Shown here in pieces: positions 35,654 to 44,614 of a stretch of 64,000 nucleotides of DNA. The translations under genes and the position numbers were made by a program. The DNA is taken from NCBI RefSeq assembly GCF_001434895.1, contig NZ_AZEE01000030.1, forward strand, positions 156,260-220,259, read 5' to 3'. Every line of letters starts with the position of its first letter. Positions within the stretch are counted from its first letter, which is position 1. The notes beneath the pieces were generated by a model that made no database searches, was not told the origin of the DNA, and saw nothing but the letters and a program-made list of their open reading frames with translations. The stretch comes from Secundilactobacillus odoratitofui DSM 19909 = JCM 15043 (GTDB lineage Bacteria; Bacillota; Bacilli; Lactobacillales; Lactobacillaceae).

Positions 35654-36760
35654 ATGGCACTATTGGGTAATACAAGTTTCTGGTTTTTCTTCTTTATGAT
35701 CGGTTTTGTAGCAACGATAGAAATCATTGAAGATTTAGGGGCACAGTGGCTTGAGTCACACCTCCATCGTCAAATCAAAACGGTTTGGTTAGTGATCAGC
35801 TACATTGTCGCTATTCTTTTAATGATTAAGATGCTCCGGTTATTTGGGACAACGTATACGTGGACGGCTAATGCGCTACGTAACGGGGCACTGCTGTTTA
35901 GTACGACCAAAATTTGTGATCGGCGCGCATATCGTTATTTTCTGGTACTGGTCTTTTTAACTTTTTATCCGTACTGGCACCTTAGTCTCTTGGTGGCATT
36001 GGGTTTGGCAGCGACGCTAGTTATTTTACTACTGATCAATCAATTTCAAGAGTGGGTGGTGCACTCCGATTTTAGAGCCATTGTGGTTTTGATTGCGGCC
36101 AGCATTGCATTCTGGTTATTTGATATGTGGGCGTACGATTATCCGCTGGGCGAAACGTTGTTGATTACACTTGGCTTCATTGTGATTATGCTTCTAGCGC
36201 ATTTATACGCCCGAATGCTGGTATACCGTAAACGACAAACCCATGAATTGCTGTACGACACACAACACGATTCATTGACGGGCGCGTACAGTGTTGGCAA
36301 GTTTAATAACGACTTTACGCGGTTCCGAACCCTGAACGCAAAGGGTGGCGCGCCAGCTATTCACCTCATTATGATGGATATTGACCACTTTAAACACGTC
36401 AACGACACTTATGGTCACTTGGTTGGTAACCAGGTTCTGAAGGCGTTTAGCACGAACTGTCATGATTTTCTCGAAAAAGTTGAATTCCCCTGTTCGCTGT
36501 ATCGGACTGGTGGTGAGGAGTTTAGTATCATCGTCAATGGTGCGTCTGACAAACAAGTGAATCAACTCGCCGAAGATTATCGCCAGTGGTTAAAGCGGTT
36601 GGCTGTCAGAACAACTGCGGGCATGATTCACGTCACAATTTCAGCTGGTATCACCAGAATGCAGGCGGTGGACGTTCAAAATGATCAAGTCATTGGTCGA
36701 GCTGATTCGAACCTTTACGCGGCCAAACGTGCTGGACGAGACACCGTTATGATGGATTAA
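35654..36760 (+). CDS. Membrane-bound diguanylate cyclase (GGDEF)
   Basis: 368 residues. ATG at 35654 (MALLGNTSFWFFFFMIG) is chosen over an upstream in-frame start because GGGGGG lies 10 bases before it. About six membrane segments fill residues 1-200, followed by a GGDEF domain. DSLTGAYSVGKF, MMDIDHFKHVNDTYGHLVGN, TGGEEFSIIV near residue 286 and YAAKRAGRDTV are all in place. The catalytic motif is GGEEF, which is active in many enzymes. The RxxD inhibitory site before it is not visible. It should make cyclic di-GMP from GTP. The GH8-like lipoprotein gene follows after a terminator. Confidence 0.92.
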   Translation: MALLGNTSFWFFFFMIGFVATIEIIEDLGAQWLESHLHRQIKTVWLVISYIVAILLMIKMLRLFGTTYTWTANALRNGALLFSTTKICDRRAYRYFLVLVFLTFYPYWHLSLLVALGLAATLVILLLINQFQEWVVHSDFRAIVVLIAASIAFWLFDMWAYDYPLGETLLITLGFIVIMLLAHLYARMLVYRKRQTHELLYDTQHDSLTGAYSVGKFNNDFTRFRTLNAKGGAPAIHLIMMDIDHFKHVNDTYGHLVGNQVLKAFSTNCHDFLEKVEFPCSLYRTGGEEFSIIVNGASDKQVNQLAEDYRQWLKRLAVRTTAGMIHVTISAGITRMQAVDVQNDQVIGRADSNLYAAKRAGRDTVMMD

Positions 36761-36770
36761 ACGATAAATT

Positions 36771-36829
36771 AAAAGTTGTTGATCACACTGAATGCGTTCG
36801 CGTTCGGACAAGTGGTTAGCAACTTTTTT
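36771..36829 (+). terminator. Terminator between the cyclase and the lipoprotein gene
   Basis: AAAAGTTGTTGATCAC pairs imperfectly with GTGGTTAGCAACTTTT, an inner GAATGCG-TTCG-CGTTC hairpin caps it, and a T-run follows. Confidence 0.65.
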
Positions 36830-36978
36830 GAGTTCATGAAATTTAAGTTTGGTATGAGAAATGATTACAGCAGAAATTTTAAACAAAGTTGCAGCGGTGT
36901 ACCGTCTTTCCCCAATTTCACTGAATCGCTACGAAGCTGTGTCATAATGGCCTTATCAGTAAAGTGGGAGAACGAGAT

Positions 36979-38070
36979 GTGAAAGCAATATTAGTATTTT
37001 TGATGGGCTTGTTTATGATCAATCTTCAGGGGTGTGTGATGCAACCGAAAAGCCAACGTGCGATAGGGCGGGCTGGCCAATTCATCCCAACGACTCATTA
37101 TTTTTTGAAAAATGTGCAGTCACGGCATGCAACTCAACTGAATCACTTTGTTAAAATGCAATTGCAATCGCCACAGGGGATTCGCAGCCATAATCACCGC
37201 ACCGAAACTAGTAACGATTGGCTAGCGGAATCGTCGGGATTGTGGCTACTTTACCTTGCGAGTCTTGATCATGAACAAGCGTTTGACGCGCAATATCGAA
37301 GATTGTGCCACTACTTTGAGCGTGGCGGTTACTTCAGGTACCGGCTAAGTGAGCAGCGTCAGCTATCATCAGTCAATGCGACGGTTGACGATTTCCGGAT
37401 CATTCGGGCTTTGCGGATTGCAGCATTAAAAACCGGTCGTCAACGTTACCAGGCAATGGCAAAATGGCACTTCCAAAGCCTAGCCAAACGAGTGCAGGTT
37501 GGTCACCAATTTCGCGATTTTTATGATGCACACACTCAGCAGACGGCTTCGATAACTTCACTGGCATACTATGATTTATTGACGATGCGAGCCTTTGAAA
37601 ATCGTGATGCAAGCTACCGACAGCAATTAGCACTGGTGCAAAAAGGATATTTGAGCAATGACTTGCCACTTTACGCCGCTAATTACAACTGGCGCCAACA
37701 TCGATATTCGACACAGCCACTTAATACGTCGGAGGCGTTATTAACGCTGCTTCATTTGGCTGAGGTTGGCCAATTAAAGCTCGTTTCATTAAAGTGGGTT
37801 CAGCAACGCGTCTCTGACCATCAACTCTATAACGGTTATAGTGTAACGGGTCAGCTCACCACGAGAACGCAATCAGCCGGGAATTATGCAATTGCCGCCC
37901 GACTTTTTGCGGTGGCACATCGCCCAGTCGATTACCAACGAGCGATGAAACAAGTCTGGCAATTTCAGATTAGGGGCCATGATCAGTTGATAGGGGCGCT
38001 GGGTGATCGCCAGCAACACTTAAGTTACGCGTTTAATGATCTCCAAGCACTTGTCGCGACGACCTATTAA
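36979..38070 (+). CDS. GH8-like lipoprotein (six-hairpin glycosidase fold)
   Basis: 363 residues. GTG at 36979 lies behind GGGAGAACGAGAT. The N-terminus VKAILVFLMGLFMINLQGC ends in lipobox LQGC, so it is anchored outside the membrane. The segments SNDWLAESSGLWLLYLA, ATVDDFRIIRALRIAAL and TSLAYYDLL resemble glycoside hydrolase family 8 proteins, with the Glu in AESSGL as likely acid and Asp in VDDFR. Listeria has a GH8 protein (PssZ) with a cyclic-di-GMP-controlled exopolysaccharide, and here a diguanylate cyclase is the next gene upstream. Hydrolysis of a secreted polysaccharide is inferred. No synthase is in the window. Confidence 0.68.
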   Translation: MKAILVFLMGLFMINLQGCVMQPKSQRAIGRAGQFIPTTHYFLKNVQSRHATQLNHFVKMQLQSPQGIRSHNHRTETSNDWLAESSGLWLLYLASLDHEQAFDAQYRRLCHYFERGGYFRYRLSEQRQLSSVNATVDDFRIIRALRIAALKTGRQRYQAMAKWHFQSLAKRVQVGHQFRDFYDAHTQQTASITSLAYYDLLTMRAFENRDASYRQQLALVQKGYLSNDLPLYAANYNWRQHRYSTQPLNTSEALLTLLHLAEVGQLKLVSLKWVQQRVSDHQLYNGYSVTGQLTTRTQSAGNYAIAARLFAVAHRPVDYQRAMKQVWQFQIRGHDQLIGALGDRQQHLSYAFNDLQALVATTY

Positions 38071-38090
38071 TGCGAGATAAACAAAAGAAC

Positions 38091-38121
38091 CGATGACGAT
38101 AAGGTCATCGGTTCTTTTGTT
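38091..38121. terminator. Bidirectional terminator between convergent genes
   Basis: ACAAAAGAACCGATGAC and GTCATCGGTTCTTTTGT form a perfect stem with A- and T-rich flanks on both sides, serving the lipoprotein gene and the sugar porter gene. Confidence 0.88.
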
Positions 38122-38139
38122 TAAAATTGAATGTTTAAA

Positions 38140-39513
38140 TTATTTGTTAGTACCTTGTTCCTCAATTTCTTCAAGGGTCTTACCACGTGTTTCTGGGACA
38201 CGGGTACGGATGAATAAGACACCGAGTAAGCAAATGACACCGAAGATACCAAACACAGCTTCTTGACTCATGTTGGCAGTCATGATTGGGAAGAGTAACC
38301 CAACTAACCATGAACCGATCCAGTTGAATGATGAAGCCAAGCCTGAAGCACGACCACGAATTTGGAGTGGGAAGATTTCACCAACCAACACCCAAGTAAG
38401 TGGGGCCCAAGTGAATGAGTAGAATGCAACGTAGATACATAGGAAGACCACGATCATCATTGGGTTAGCGTGTGGCATGATCCAGTTGATGATGGCTGGG
38501 AGTAAGAATGACAGACCCATTACGGCGCCACCTATGGTTAAGAGCGTACGACGGTTGAACTTTTCAGCAATTGCAATGTAGAGCAATGAACCAAGCACAA
38601 GGATCACACCTTGAATGATTGGCCACATTAAAGCTGAACTTGCAGCGTTACCAGTTGCCTTTTCAACAATCAGTGGAATGTAGTAGAAAATGGCGTTGGC
38701 ACCTTGGAATTGTTGGAAAGCGGCCACACCGACACCGGCGATAACCAAGTAACGGTATTTGCCAGTGAACAAAGTGCCCCATGAAGTTGTCTTAGCAGCT
38801 TCACTTTCTTGTTTGTTGGTTTCAGCAATGTTGCTTAATTCTGAATCGATAACAGCATCATCTTTACGGATGAAAGTTAAAACTTGGCGTGCTTGATCTG
38901 GGTGCCCCGTTTTGATTAAGAAACGAGGTGATTCAGGCAAGCGTAGAACACCGAAGAATAAAATAATGGCTGGAACAGCGGCAAGACCTAACATTAAACG
39001 CCATGCAAGCGTTTCGGGTAAGTCTTTCAAAACGAAGTCAACAATGTATGAGAGTAACATCCCAGACACAATCATCGTTTGGTTCAACCCTGAAAGTGAC
39101 CCACGTTTTTCAGCCGGTGCCATTTCAGACATGTAGGCTGGCACTAGGGCTGAAGCAGCACCAACGGCTAACCCTAAGAACATCCGAACGATAATCAAAT
39201 AAATTTGACCATCATGAGGTGAAGCAGCGGAAAGTACTGAGCCAAGAACGAAGATCAAGGCGGAAACCAAAATCATCTTCCGACGGCCAAAGCGGTCAGA
39301 AAGTTGTCCGGCAAGTGCGCCACCAAAGATGGCACCAAACATAACGGCTGAAGTAATCCAGCCAGTGATACCAGCTGCATTTTGAAGATGCCAATCAATT
39401 TGCAAGAATGGCAAGGCACCGGTCATAACCCCAATATCGTAACCGAAAAGGATGCCGCCAAATGACCCGAAGAAATAAATAAAGCCACTTGGGATTTTCT
39501 TTTCTTTATCCAT
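38140..39513 (-). CDS. Sugar:H+ symporter of the MFS sugar-porter family
   Basis: 457 residues. ATG at 39513 (MDKEKKIPSGFIYFFGS) lies behind TAGGAGGCAACAAA; the upstream frame lacks a ribosome site. It has twelve membrane segments. Family signatures are GYDIGVMTGALPFL, the loop GQLSDRFGRRKM, MFLGLAVGAASALVPAYMSE, PESPRFL and the C-terminal PETRGKTLEEIE. Closest in type to the xylose/arabinose/galactose proton symporters of lactobacilli (XylT/AraE class); the sugar cannot be fixed by eye. A perfect cre site upstream indicates carbon catabolite control, fitting a secondary-sugar uptake system. Confidence 0.9.
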   Translation of the reverse strand: MDKEKKIPSGFIYFFGSFGGILFGYDIGVMTGALPFLQIDWHLQNAAGITGWITSAVMFGAIFGGALAGQLSDRFGRRKMILVSALIFVLGSVLSAASPHDGQIYLIIVRMFLGLAVGAASALVPAYMSEMAPAEKRGSLSGLNQTMIVSGMLLSYIVDFVLKDLPETLAWRLMLGLAAVPAIILFFGVLRLPESPRFLIKTGHPDQARQVLTFIRKDDAVIDSELSNIAETNKQESEAAKTTSWGTLFTGKYRYLVIAGVGVAAFQQFQGANAIFYYIPLIVEKATGNAASSALMWPIIQGVILVLGSLLYIAIAEKFNRRTLLTIGGAVMGLSFLLPAIINWIMPHANPMMIVVFLCIYVAFYSFTWAPLTWVLVGEIFPLQIRGRASGLASSFNWIGSWLVGLLFPIMTANMSQEAVFGIFGVICLLGVLFIRTRVPETRGKTLEEIEEQGTNK

Positions 39514-39561
39514 TTTGTTGCCTCCTAAAAGCATAAGTTTAAATTTAAATAGGAAATGAAT

Positions 39562-39575
39562 TGAAAACGCTGTCA
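39562..39575 (-). promoter_or_regulatory. cre (CcpA) site of the sugar porter gene
   Basis: TGAAAACGCTGTCA fits the consensus TGWAANCGNTNWCA at every position. It lies 49 bases upstream of the porter start, where CcpA binding would repress. Confidence 0.75.
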
Positions 39576-40021
39576 TAAAATCGTTTTCTAAGAGCATTTT
39601 TAAGTATGCGCCAACTTTAGATACCGCGACCGATCTAGAATGGGTAGCCTGTCATAAAATTGGATAACGCTTACAAGGACTACTTTAAATTAATTGTCCG
39701 TATAAATCAAGGACAACTTAAATTTATTTCATAACTTATTCATCAAAATGACACCGATTTCACAATCCAATTATCAGCAAACTGCGTGAGATTCAGAATT
39801 TAACATGATACCAATCGGTTTTTAGCAAGACAAAAAATATTTTAAAAAAGTTTCAATTTATCGGACAAATCCGGACAAATTTGTTAAATTGATTAATTTA
39901 TGTTGATGGTGGGAAAGCGAATTTGCTTGACGCCAGCCATGAATGTCATAAAACGTGGTTCTTTCATCAAACGTTGGTGAATCTGATAGAATAGAAGTAA
40001 TAATGTTAGGGAGGTTGGCTC
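39576..40021. other. Divergent intergenic region
   Basis: 446 bases between the sugar porter and pyruvate oxidase genes. A second, poorer cre-like sequence (GGATAACGCTTACA, about 39662-39675) has two mismatches. GGACAAATCCGGACAAATTT at about 39864-39883 contains a direct repeat of GGACAAAT. No gene is seen. Both promoters must lie here. Confidence 0.45.
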
Positions 40022-41767
40022 ATGGTTAAGATGAAAGCATCACAGGCGTTGGTACAGGTTCTTGCAAATTGGCAAATTGATCACGTATACGGCATTCCCG
40101 CCGATTCACTGATTGACGGGTTTGCTGCTGAACGGGATCAAGTCCGCTACATTCAAGTTCGTCATGAAGAAGTCGGCGCATTGGCAGCCGCGGCAGAAGC
40201 TAAGCTGACTGGTAAAATCGGTGTGGCTTTGGCATCGGTTGGTCCGGGTGCACTCCACTTGCTGTACGGTCTGTGTGACGCCAAAATGGATCATGCGCCG
40301 ATGCTGGTCATCATGAGTAACGTGGCGACCTCAATGATGAATACTCACTACCTGCAAGATATGAATGAAGATGAACTGTTTGCTGGTCTTGACACGTATC
40401 ACGTTCAAGTCAGTGACGCCAAGCAGATTCCCACTACCATTCAAGAAGCCATTCAGGTGGCATACGAAACTCAGATGCCTTCTGTAGTCATTATTCCAGA
40501 TGACTTGGCCAACCATGAGATTGAAAGTCCCACGTTACCAGTGGTGCAACCACAAACGCCGGTTTGCGAAGTTCACGGGCAAGACGTGTTAACCACGGCT
40601 AGTTTGATTCAAGCGGCACAGCGACCGGTCATGTTAGTTGGAACTGGTGTCCGCCACGCACAAGCAGAGGTCGTAGCAGTTTCGGAAAAGTATGGTCTGC
40701 CGGTGATTCCTACGGCACCGGCAGTGGGTTATGTACCAAGTCAGTTTAAAAACAATCTGGGTCCGGCCGGTCGCATTGGGACGCAACCCGCTCATGAAGC
40801 CTTGAAAATGGCTGATTTAATTGTCATGGTGGGAAGTAACTATCCATTTTTGCGCTTTTTACCAAATCAGCCAAAAGTAGTTCAAATCGACCGTAGTGCG
40901 AGTGCATTAGGCGTTCAATCTGCAGTAACCCAAGCGGTCCAAGCCGACGCTAAAAAGTTCTTAGACCAGTTACTCAATGTCACGATTGACGAACAACCGG
41001 CGACACCATTTTTATTAGCTTGTCAGCAGTCTCGTCGTAATTGGCACCATTACCTTGACCAACAGGCCAATGATCGACCGAATGGTTTATTAACGGCTGA
41101 GGCAGTCTTGCAGGCACTCCAGCCAGTACTGAAATCTGATGCCGTTTATGGCTTAGATATTGGGAATAACACCATTTGGTCAGTTCGTAACTTACCATTC
41201 AGTGGCCAGCAAGCCATGACGATGTCAGCTTGGCTTGGCGCAATGGGCTATGGTATGGCTGCTGGGATTGCAGCTCAGGTCAGCTTTCCGGATCGGCAAG
41301 TCGTCACGGTTTCTGGTGATGGTGGGTTTTCAATGGTCGTTCAAGATTTATTGACTCAAGTGCAGTATCAACTGCCGGTGCTCAACGTTGTGTTAGAAAA
41401 TGGTGGTTACGGTTTTATTCGCCAAGAAAAGGCCAAAACTGGCCAGACCGACTACGCATTAACCTTTAAAAATGCTAATTGGGCTGGCGTTGCAGAAAAT
41501 ATGGGTGCAATTGGTCTGAGAGTAACCGATGACGCTTCACTGGCAAGTGCGATTGCTGTCATCGCGGAACATTTCAAACAAGGCGTTAAAATCCCCATCG
41601 TGTTGGACGCGATTATTTCAGATCAGTCGCCCCTTGATACGAGTGAGATGCTGCTTGATGAACAACGAGACGGGGTACAGGCAGTCGCGGATTATCGTAA
41701 AGCTAATCATTTGCCGGCTGATCAATACCCGTCACTTCGTACCCTCATGAATCAATTTACCAATTAA
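40022..41767 (+). CDS. pox: Pyruvate oxidase (thiamine diphosphate, FAD)
   Basis: 581 residues; ATG behind GGGAGGTTGGCTC. The three-domain layout is that of the POX/acetolactate synthase family: an N-terminal domain with the catalytic glutamate in RHEEVGALAAAAEAKLTG, a middle FAD domain (PVMLVGTGVRHAQ, LIVMVGSNYPF), and a C-terminal ThDP-binding motif VSGDGGFSMVVQDL ... LENGGYG. The overall sequence resembles lactobacillar pyruvate oxidase, which makes acetyl-phosphate, CO2 and H2O2 from pyruvate, phosphate and oxygen. Other ThDP enzymes cannot be strictly ruled out. It is followed closely by the pseudouridine synthase gene. Confidence 0.88.
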   Translation: MVKMKASQALVQVLANWQIDHVYGIPADSLIDGFAAERDQVRYIQVRHEEVGALAAAAEAKLTGKIGVALASVGPGALHLLYGLCDAKMDHAPMLVIMSNVATSMMNTHYLQDMNEDELFAGLDTYHVQVSDAKQIPTTIQEAIQVAYETQMPSVVIIPDDLANHEIESPTLPVVQPQTPVCEVHGQDVLTTASLIQAAQRPVMLVGTGVRHAQAEVVAVSEKYGLPVIPTAPAVGYVPSQFKNNLGPAGRIGTQPAHEALKMADLIVMVGSNYPFLRFLPNQPKVVQIDRSASALGVQSAVTQAVQADAKKFLDQLLNVTIDEQPATPFLLACQQSRRNWHHYLDQQANDRPNGLLTAEAVLQALQPVLKSDAVYGLDIGNNTIWSVRNLPFSGQQAMTMSAWLGAMGYGMAAGIAAQVSFPDRQVVTVSGDGGFSMVVQDLLTQVQYQLPVLNVVLENGGYGFIRQEKAKTGQTDYALTFKNANWAGVAENMGAIGLRVTDDASLASAIAVIAEHFKQGVKIPIVLDAIISDQSPLDTSEMLLDEQRDGVQAVADYRKANHLPADQYPSLRTLMNQFTN

Positions 41768-41798
41768 AATAAGTCAGTTTAAGGAGTCGAAATAATCG

Positions 41799-42677
41799 AT
41801 GGAATTTACGTGGACCGCTACTCAAAACGGACAGTCGGCTAAACAAGTCTTGAGTGAACACGGTGTCAGTCACCGGATGTTTACCCAAATTAACCATAGT
41901 AATGGGCAGGTGTTAGTCAATCAAAAACCAGTTGCGCCAGCCACTCAGGTCAAACCAACGGATAAGGTCACACTCGTGGTCCCAGCTGAACCCGCAGATC
42001 CAGCTGTACCAGTGAGTCACGAATCATTATCGGTTGTGTTTGAGGACCAGCACTCGCTTGTCGTTCTTAAACCGGCTGGACTGACATCCGTACCTGGGCC
42101 AAGTAATCGAACGGATACCCTGGTTAATCGAGTTAAGGGCCATCTTGTGGCACAAGGGGACGTTAATTTAGTGCCCCACATCATTACCAGACTGGACCGA
42201 GATACCAGCGGATTAGTCCTGATTGCCAAACATCGGTTGGCGAACTCCTGGCTTAACCAACAGCTGGCTGATCATACGCTGCAAAAAAGGTATTTGGCCA
42301 TTGTTGGTGGCCAGTTAACTAAGGACCATGATTTGATTGATGCACCACTCAGGCGATCTGATGAAGGCTTTAATCAAATTGTGGCGCCCGATGGTAAAGC
42401 CGCTCAAACAGAGTACTGGGTCAAGCAGCGCTGTGCTGAATGGACATTAGTGGAAGTGTTATTGCACACTGGTCGCACGCACCAAATTCGGGCGCACTTT
42501 CAGTCACTCGGGCATCCATTACTAGGCGACGCACTATATGGCGGTAATCAGCAACAGATTCAACGGCAGGCATTACACGCATTCTCATTATCTTATCGTG
42601 ATCCGTTGACGAATGAAATCAGGCAGTTTGAAACGCCATTGCCCGCTGATATGGCGACTATCATTAAGCAAGTCTGA
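41799..42677 (+). CDS. RluA/RluD-family pseudouridine synthase
   Basis: 292 residues; ATG 31 bases after pox, behind AAGGAGTCG. A short S4-like N-terminal region (about residues 10-65, KQVLSEHGVSHRMFTQI and VNQKPVAP) is followed by the catalytic domain. The catalytic aspartate is in RLDRDTSGLVLIAK near residues 131-144, and HTGRTHQIRAHFQSLGHPLL completes the site. The family isomerises uridines in rRNA or tRNA. Lactobacilli have several copies; which site this one modifies is unknown. Confidence 0.9.
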   Translation: MEFTWTATQNGQSAKQVLSEHGVSHRMFTQINHSNGQVLVNQKPVAPATQVKPTDKVTLVVPAEPADPAVPVSHESLSVVFEDQHSLVVLKPAGLTSVPGPSNRTDTLVNRVKGHLVAQGDVNLVPHIITRLDRDTSGLVLIAKHRLANSWLNQQLADHTLQKRYLAIVGGQLTKDHDLIDAPLRRSDEGFNQIVAPDGKAAQTEYWVKQRCAEWTLVEVLLHTGRTHQIRAHFQSLGHPLLGDALYGGNQQQIQRQALHAFSLSYRDPLTNEIRQFETPLPADMATIIKQV

Positions 42678-42838
42678 CGAAAAATTATTCACTTCACGCA
42701 TGATTATCTGAGGACAAAATGATGAGGTAAGACGCAATATTAGAATTCATCTCATAGTAGAAAATAAAGGCGGATTTTGCTTGCTATTTCTAAATAACCC
42801 TGTATCATGGCAGGTGTAAAAACTACTAAGGAGTGAAT

Positions 42839-43033
42839 ATGATGACAAGTAATGACGAGTCACAGCAGGCAATCGAGAAGATTTTGAACCAAATGGAGGA
42901 AAACCTTTCCGAATTATCATGGTTTGACTGCGACTTAAAGGATGACCAATTTACCAAGCACGTAGCTGATATTGAGGCTTCGTTGAAAGCTGCTAAGAAG
43001 CCTTTCTTCGCTGATAAATTAGTCACTGAATAA
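42839..43033 (+). CDS. Small conserved-looking cytoplasmic protein
   Basis: 64 residues, starting at ATG 42839 or the adjacent ATG 42842 behind AAGGAG. It is acidic and helical (IEKILNQMEENLSELSWFD) with a single tryptophan, and has no membrane segment. TTGCTA (42781) and TATCAT (42803) with a 16-base spacer form a plausible promoter, and a strong terminator follows about 110 bases downstream. The good ribosome binding site and its own signals support a real gene of unknown function. Confidence 0.65.
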   Translation: MMTSNDESQQAIEKILNQMEENLSELSWFDCDLKDDQFTKHVADIEASLKAAKKPFFADKLVTE

Positions 43034-43142
43034 CCCCGTTGCTTAGACATCTGTTTGTCGCCCAATAATTGTTTCATCGTACTCAAACAGGCCTTTAGTC
43101 AATAAAGGCGAGTTACACCAATCTCAGTTACTTGAGATGAAG

Positions 43143-43177
43143 ACACGTGAATTGCGCTTGCAATTCACGTGTTTTTT
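43143..43177 (+). terminator. Intrinsic terminator
   Basis: ACACGTGAATTGC and GCAATTCACGTGT form a perfect stem with loop GCTT and a T-run. Confidence 0.88.
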
Positions 43178-43224
43178 CATGTGTCACGTATGAATTCAGT
43201 TCAATGGAACACTGTGGGCTGTAT

Positions 43225-43418
43225 CCGCCTCCGGCCGCCAGCCAGTTTTGGGAACTGGTAGCTGTGGGACCGACTTCAACCGCTTCGCGTTTTCCGTCTC
43301 GCTTCTGAGCCTCGAAAACCACGAGTCTCAGAAACGTCCAGTACCACTAAGTGCTGCGCACAAAGTGGTACTAGTCACTGCTACCAGTCCCCAAAACTGG
43401 CCTCTGGCACTACGGCTA
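43225..43418 (+). repeat. Cloverleaf repeat element R5 (subfamily A)
   Basis: Begins CCGCCTCCGGCCGCCAGC and ends TGGCACTACGGCT. Outer arms CCAGTTTTGGGAACTGGTAG and CTACCAGTCCCCAAAACTGG pair. Inner hairpins: a short CCGCTTCGCG, TTCTGAGCCTCG with CGAGTCTCAGAA, and AGTACCACT with AGTGGTACT capped by TGCTGCGCA. Skeleton GTGGGACCGACTTCAACC, CGTCTCG, ACGTCCAGT, AGTCACTGC. R6 lies 95 bases downstream in opposite orientation. Confidence 0.85.
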
Positions 43419-43513
43419 CGTGATAATATAACCTGTCTTTCAGTTATTTAGAGGTAGTGTGTGAGACAGCAATATGACGACTTTAGTGAAGAATAAGTAA
43501 CTAGAGTTCTTTT

Positions 43514-43710
43514 CAGTAACGGGAACGGAAGGTAACGCGCTGTTTTGGTTGCAGTGATAAGTTCGAGTTTGCGCGTAGCGCTTACTCGAACTGGACGCTT
43601 GTGAGACTTCGGTTTTTGAAGGCTCACAAGCGAGGCGGAAGACACGTTTTCGTGGCTGCAGCCGGTCCCACAGCACCGAAACAGCGCGTTACCTGGAGTG
43701 GTAGTGGCCA
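43514..43710 (-). repeat. Cloverleaf repeat element R6 (subfamily B, minus orientation)
   Basis: On the minus strand the outer arms GGTAACGCGCTGTTTCGGTG and GCAACCAAAACAGCGCGTTA pair with wobble. Inner hairpins: GCCACGAAAACGTG, TTGTGAGCCTTC with GAAGTCTCACAA, and AGTTCGAGTAAGCGC with GCGCAAACTCGAACT. The plus-strand right end CTGGAGTGGTAGTGGCC matches the tail of R4. Confidence 0.82.
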
Positions 43711-43814
43711 CAATAAATGATGATTTCAGTCATAATCCTGTCAACAAATAATTTGGTATTGACGTTTGCCGCAACAATAAGATAGTTTAAAATGAAATAA
43801 AGGAGTTGGAGAAT

Positions 43815-44540
43815 ATGTCTGAAAAATTGACGGCAACTTGTATTGTTGACGGCCGGGAATATCAGGTCACTGAGGGGCTTTACTTGGCTGATTTGTCAAC
43901 GGCGATTCGGCAACGTGTGAAGCAAGATTATCCCAAAGCAAAAATTACGGATTTTATTTGCGGTCACCATTTACTCAAGTATCGGTTGGCGAGCGTTGAC
44001 GCAATGATCAATGCAGACCTGAAGCAAAGTCAAAAAATTAATCGGAAACTGACGCGAGCAATGCAAAGTGATGATTACGAGATCACGGATGTGAACGAAA
44101 CGTTGACTAAGAGCTTATCCTTCGGTGAACGCGTTGCCGACAACGTTGCCAGATTTGGTGGTAGTTGGGGGTTTATTGGTGTTTTCGTCTTCGTTTTAGT
44201 CGCCTGGATGTTGATCAACAGCCTACAATTATTCGGCATTCATTTTGATGAATACCCGTACATTTTACTCAATTTATGTTTAAGTTGTATTTCGGCCATT
44301 CAAGCACCAATCATTATGATGAGCCAGAACCGATCAGCAGACCGCGATCGAATGGACGCTGAAAATGATTTCCACGTTAATTTGAAGTCAGAACATGAAT
44401 TGCGCATTTTGCACGCGAAACTTGACCATTTATCACAAAATCAGATTCCTCACACCCTTGAAATTGAAAAACTGCAAATTGAAATTTTGGCTGAAATTCG
44501 AACGGAACTGGCTGATTTAAGACGAGAACGAGAATCGTAA
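43815..44540 (+). CDS. DUF1003 membrane protein
   Basis: 241 residues. ATG at 43815 lies behind AAAGGAGTTGG. The N-terminal soluble part contains CIVDGREYQVTEG and a CGHHLLKYRL segment. Two close membrane segments follow (GFIGVFVFVLVAWMLINS and PYILLNLCLSCISAIQAPII, about residues 115-170). The conserved MMSQNRSADRDRMDAENDF comes directly after, and a coiled-coil tail ends the protein. This core is the DUF1003 signature. No biochemical role is established. The next gene has its own promoter. Confidence 0.85.
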   Translation: MSEKLTATCIVDGREYQVTEGLYLADLSTAIRQRVKQDYPKAKITDFICGHHLLKYRLASVDAMINADLKQSQKINRKLTRAMQSDDYEITDVNETLTKSLSFGERVADNVARFGGSWGFIGVFVFVLVAWMLINSLQLFGIHFDEYPYILLNLCLSCISAIQAPIIMMSQNRSADRDRMDAENDFHVNLKSEHELRILHAKLDHLSQNQIPHTLEIEKLQIEILAEIRTELADLRRERES

Positions 44541-44557
44541 CGTCAGCGGAGCAATTT

Positions 44558-44586
44558 TTGACAAGCTTCAGTCTTTCATGTATCCT
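44558..44586 (+). promoter_or_regulatory. Promoter of the acetyltransferase gene
   Basis: TTGACA (44558-44563), 17 bases, TATCCT (44581-44586), 29 bases before the TTG start. Confidence 0.6.
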
Positions 44587-44614
44587 CAATATCAACATGA
44601 TAGGAGGATTCATT

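Noticed and set aside
36776..36982. 68-codon open frame between the diguanylate cyclase and the GH8-like gene
   Set aside because: It begins inside a terminator hairpin, has no ribosome site and reads through a probable promoter region.
39661..39675. Second cre-like site GGATAACGCTTACA
   Set aside because: Two mismatches to the cre consensus at conserved positions; the perfect site at 39562 is sufficient.
43440..43711. Minus-strand open frames inside repeat R6
   Set aside because: Two overlapping frames are both explained by the repeat sequence; neither has a start signal or recognisable protein.
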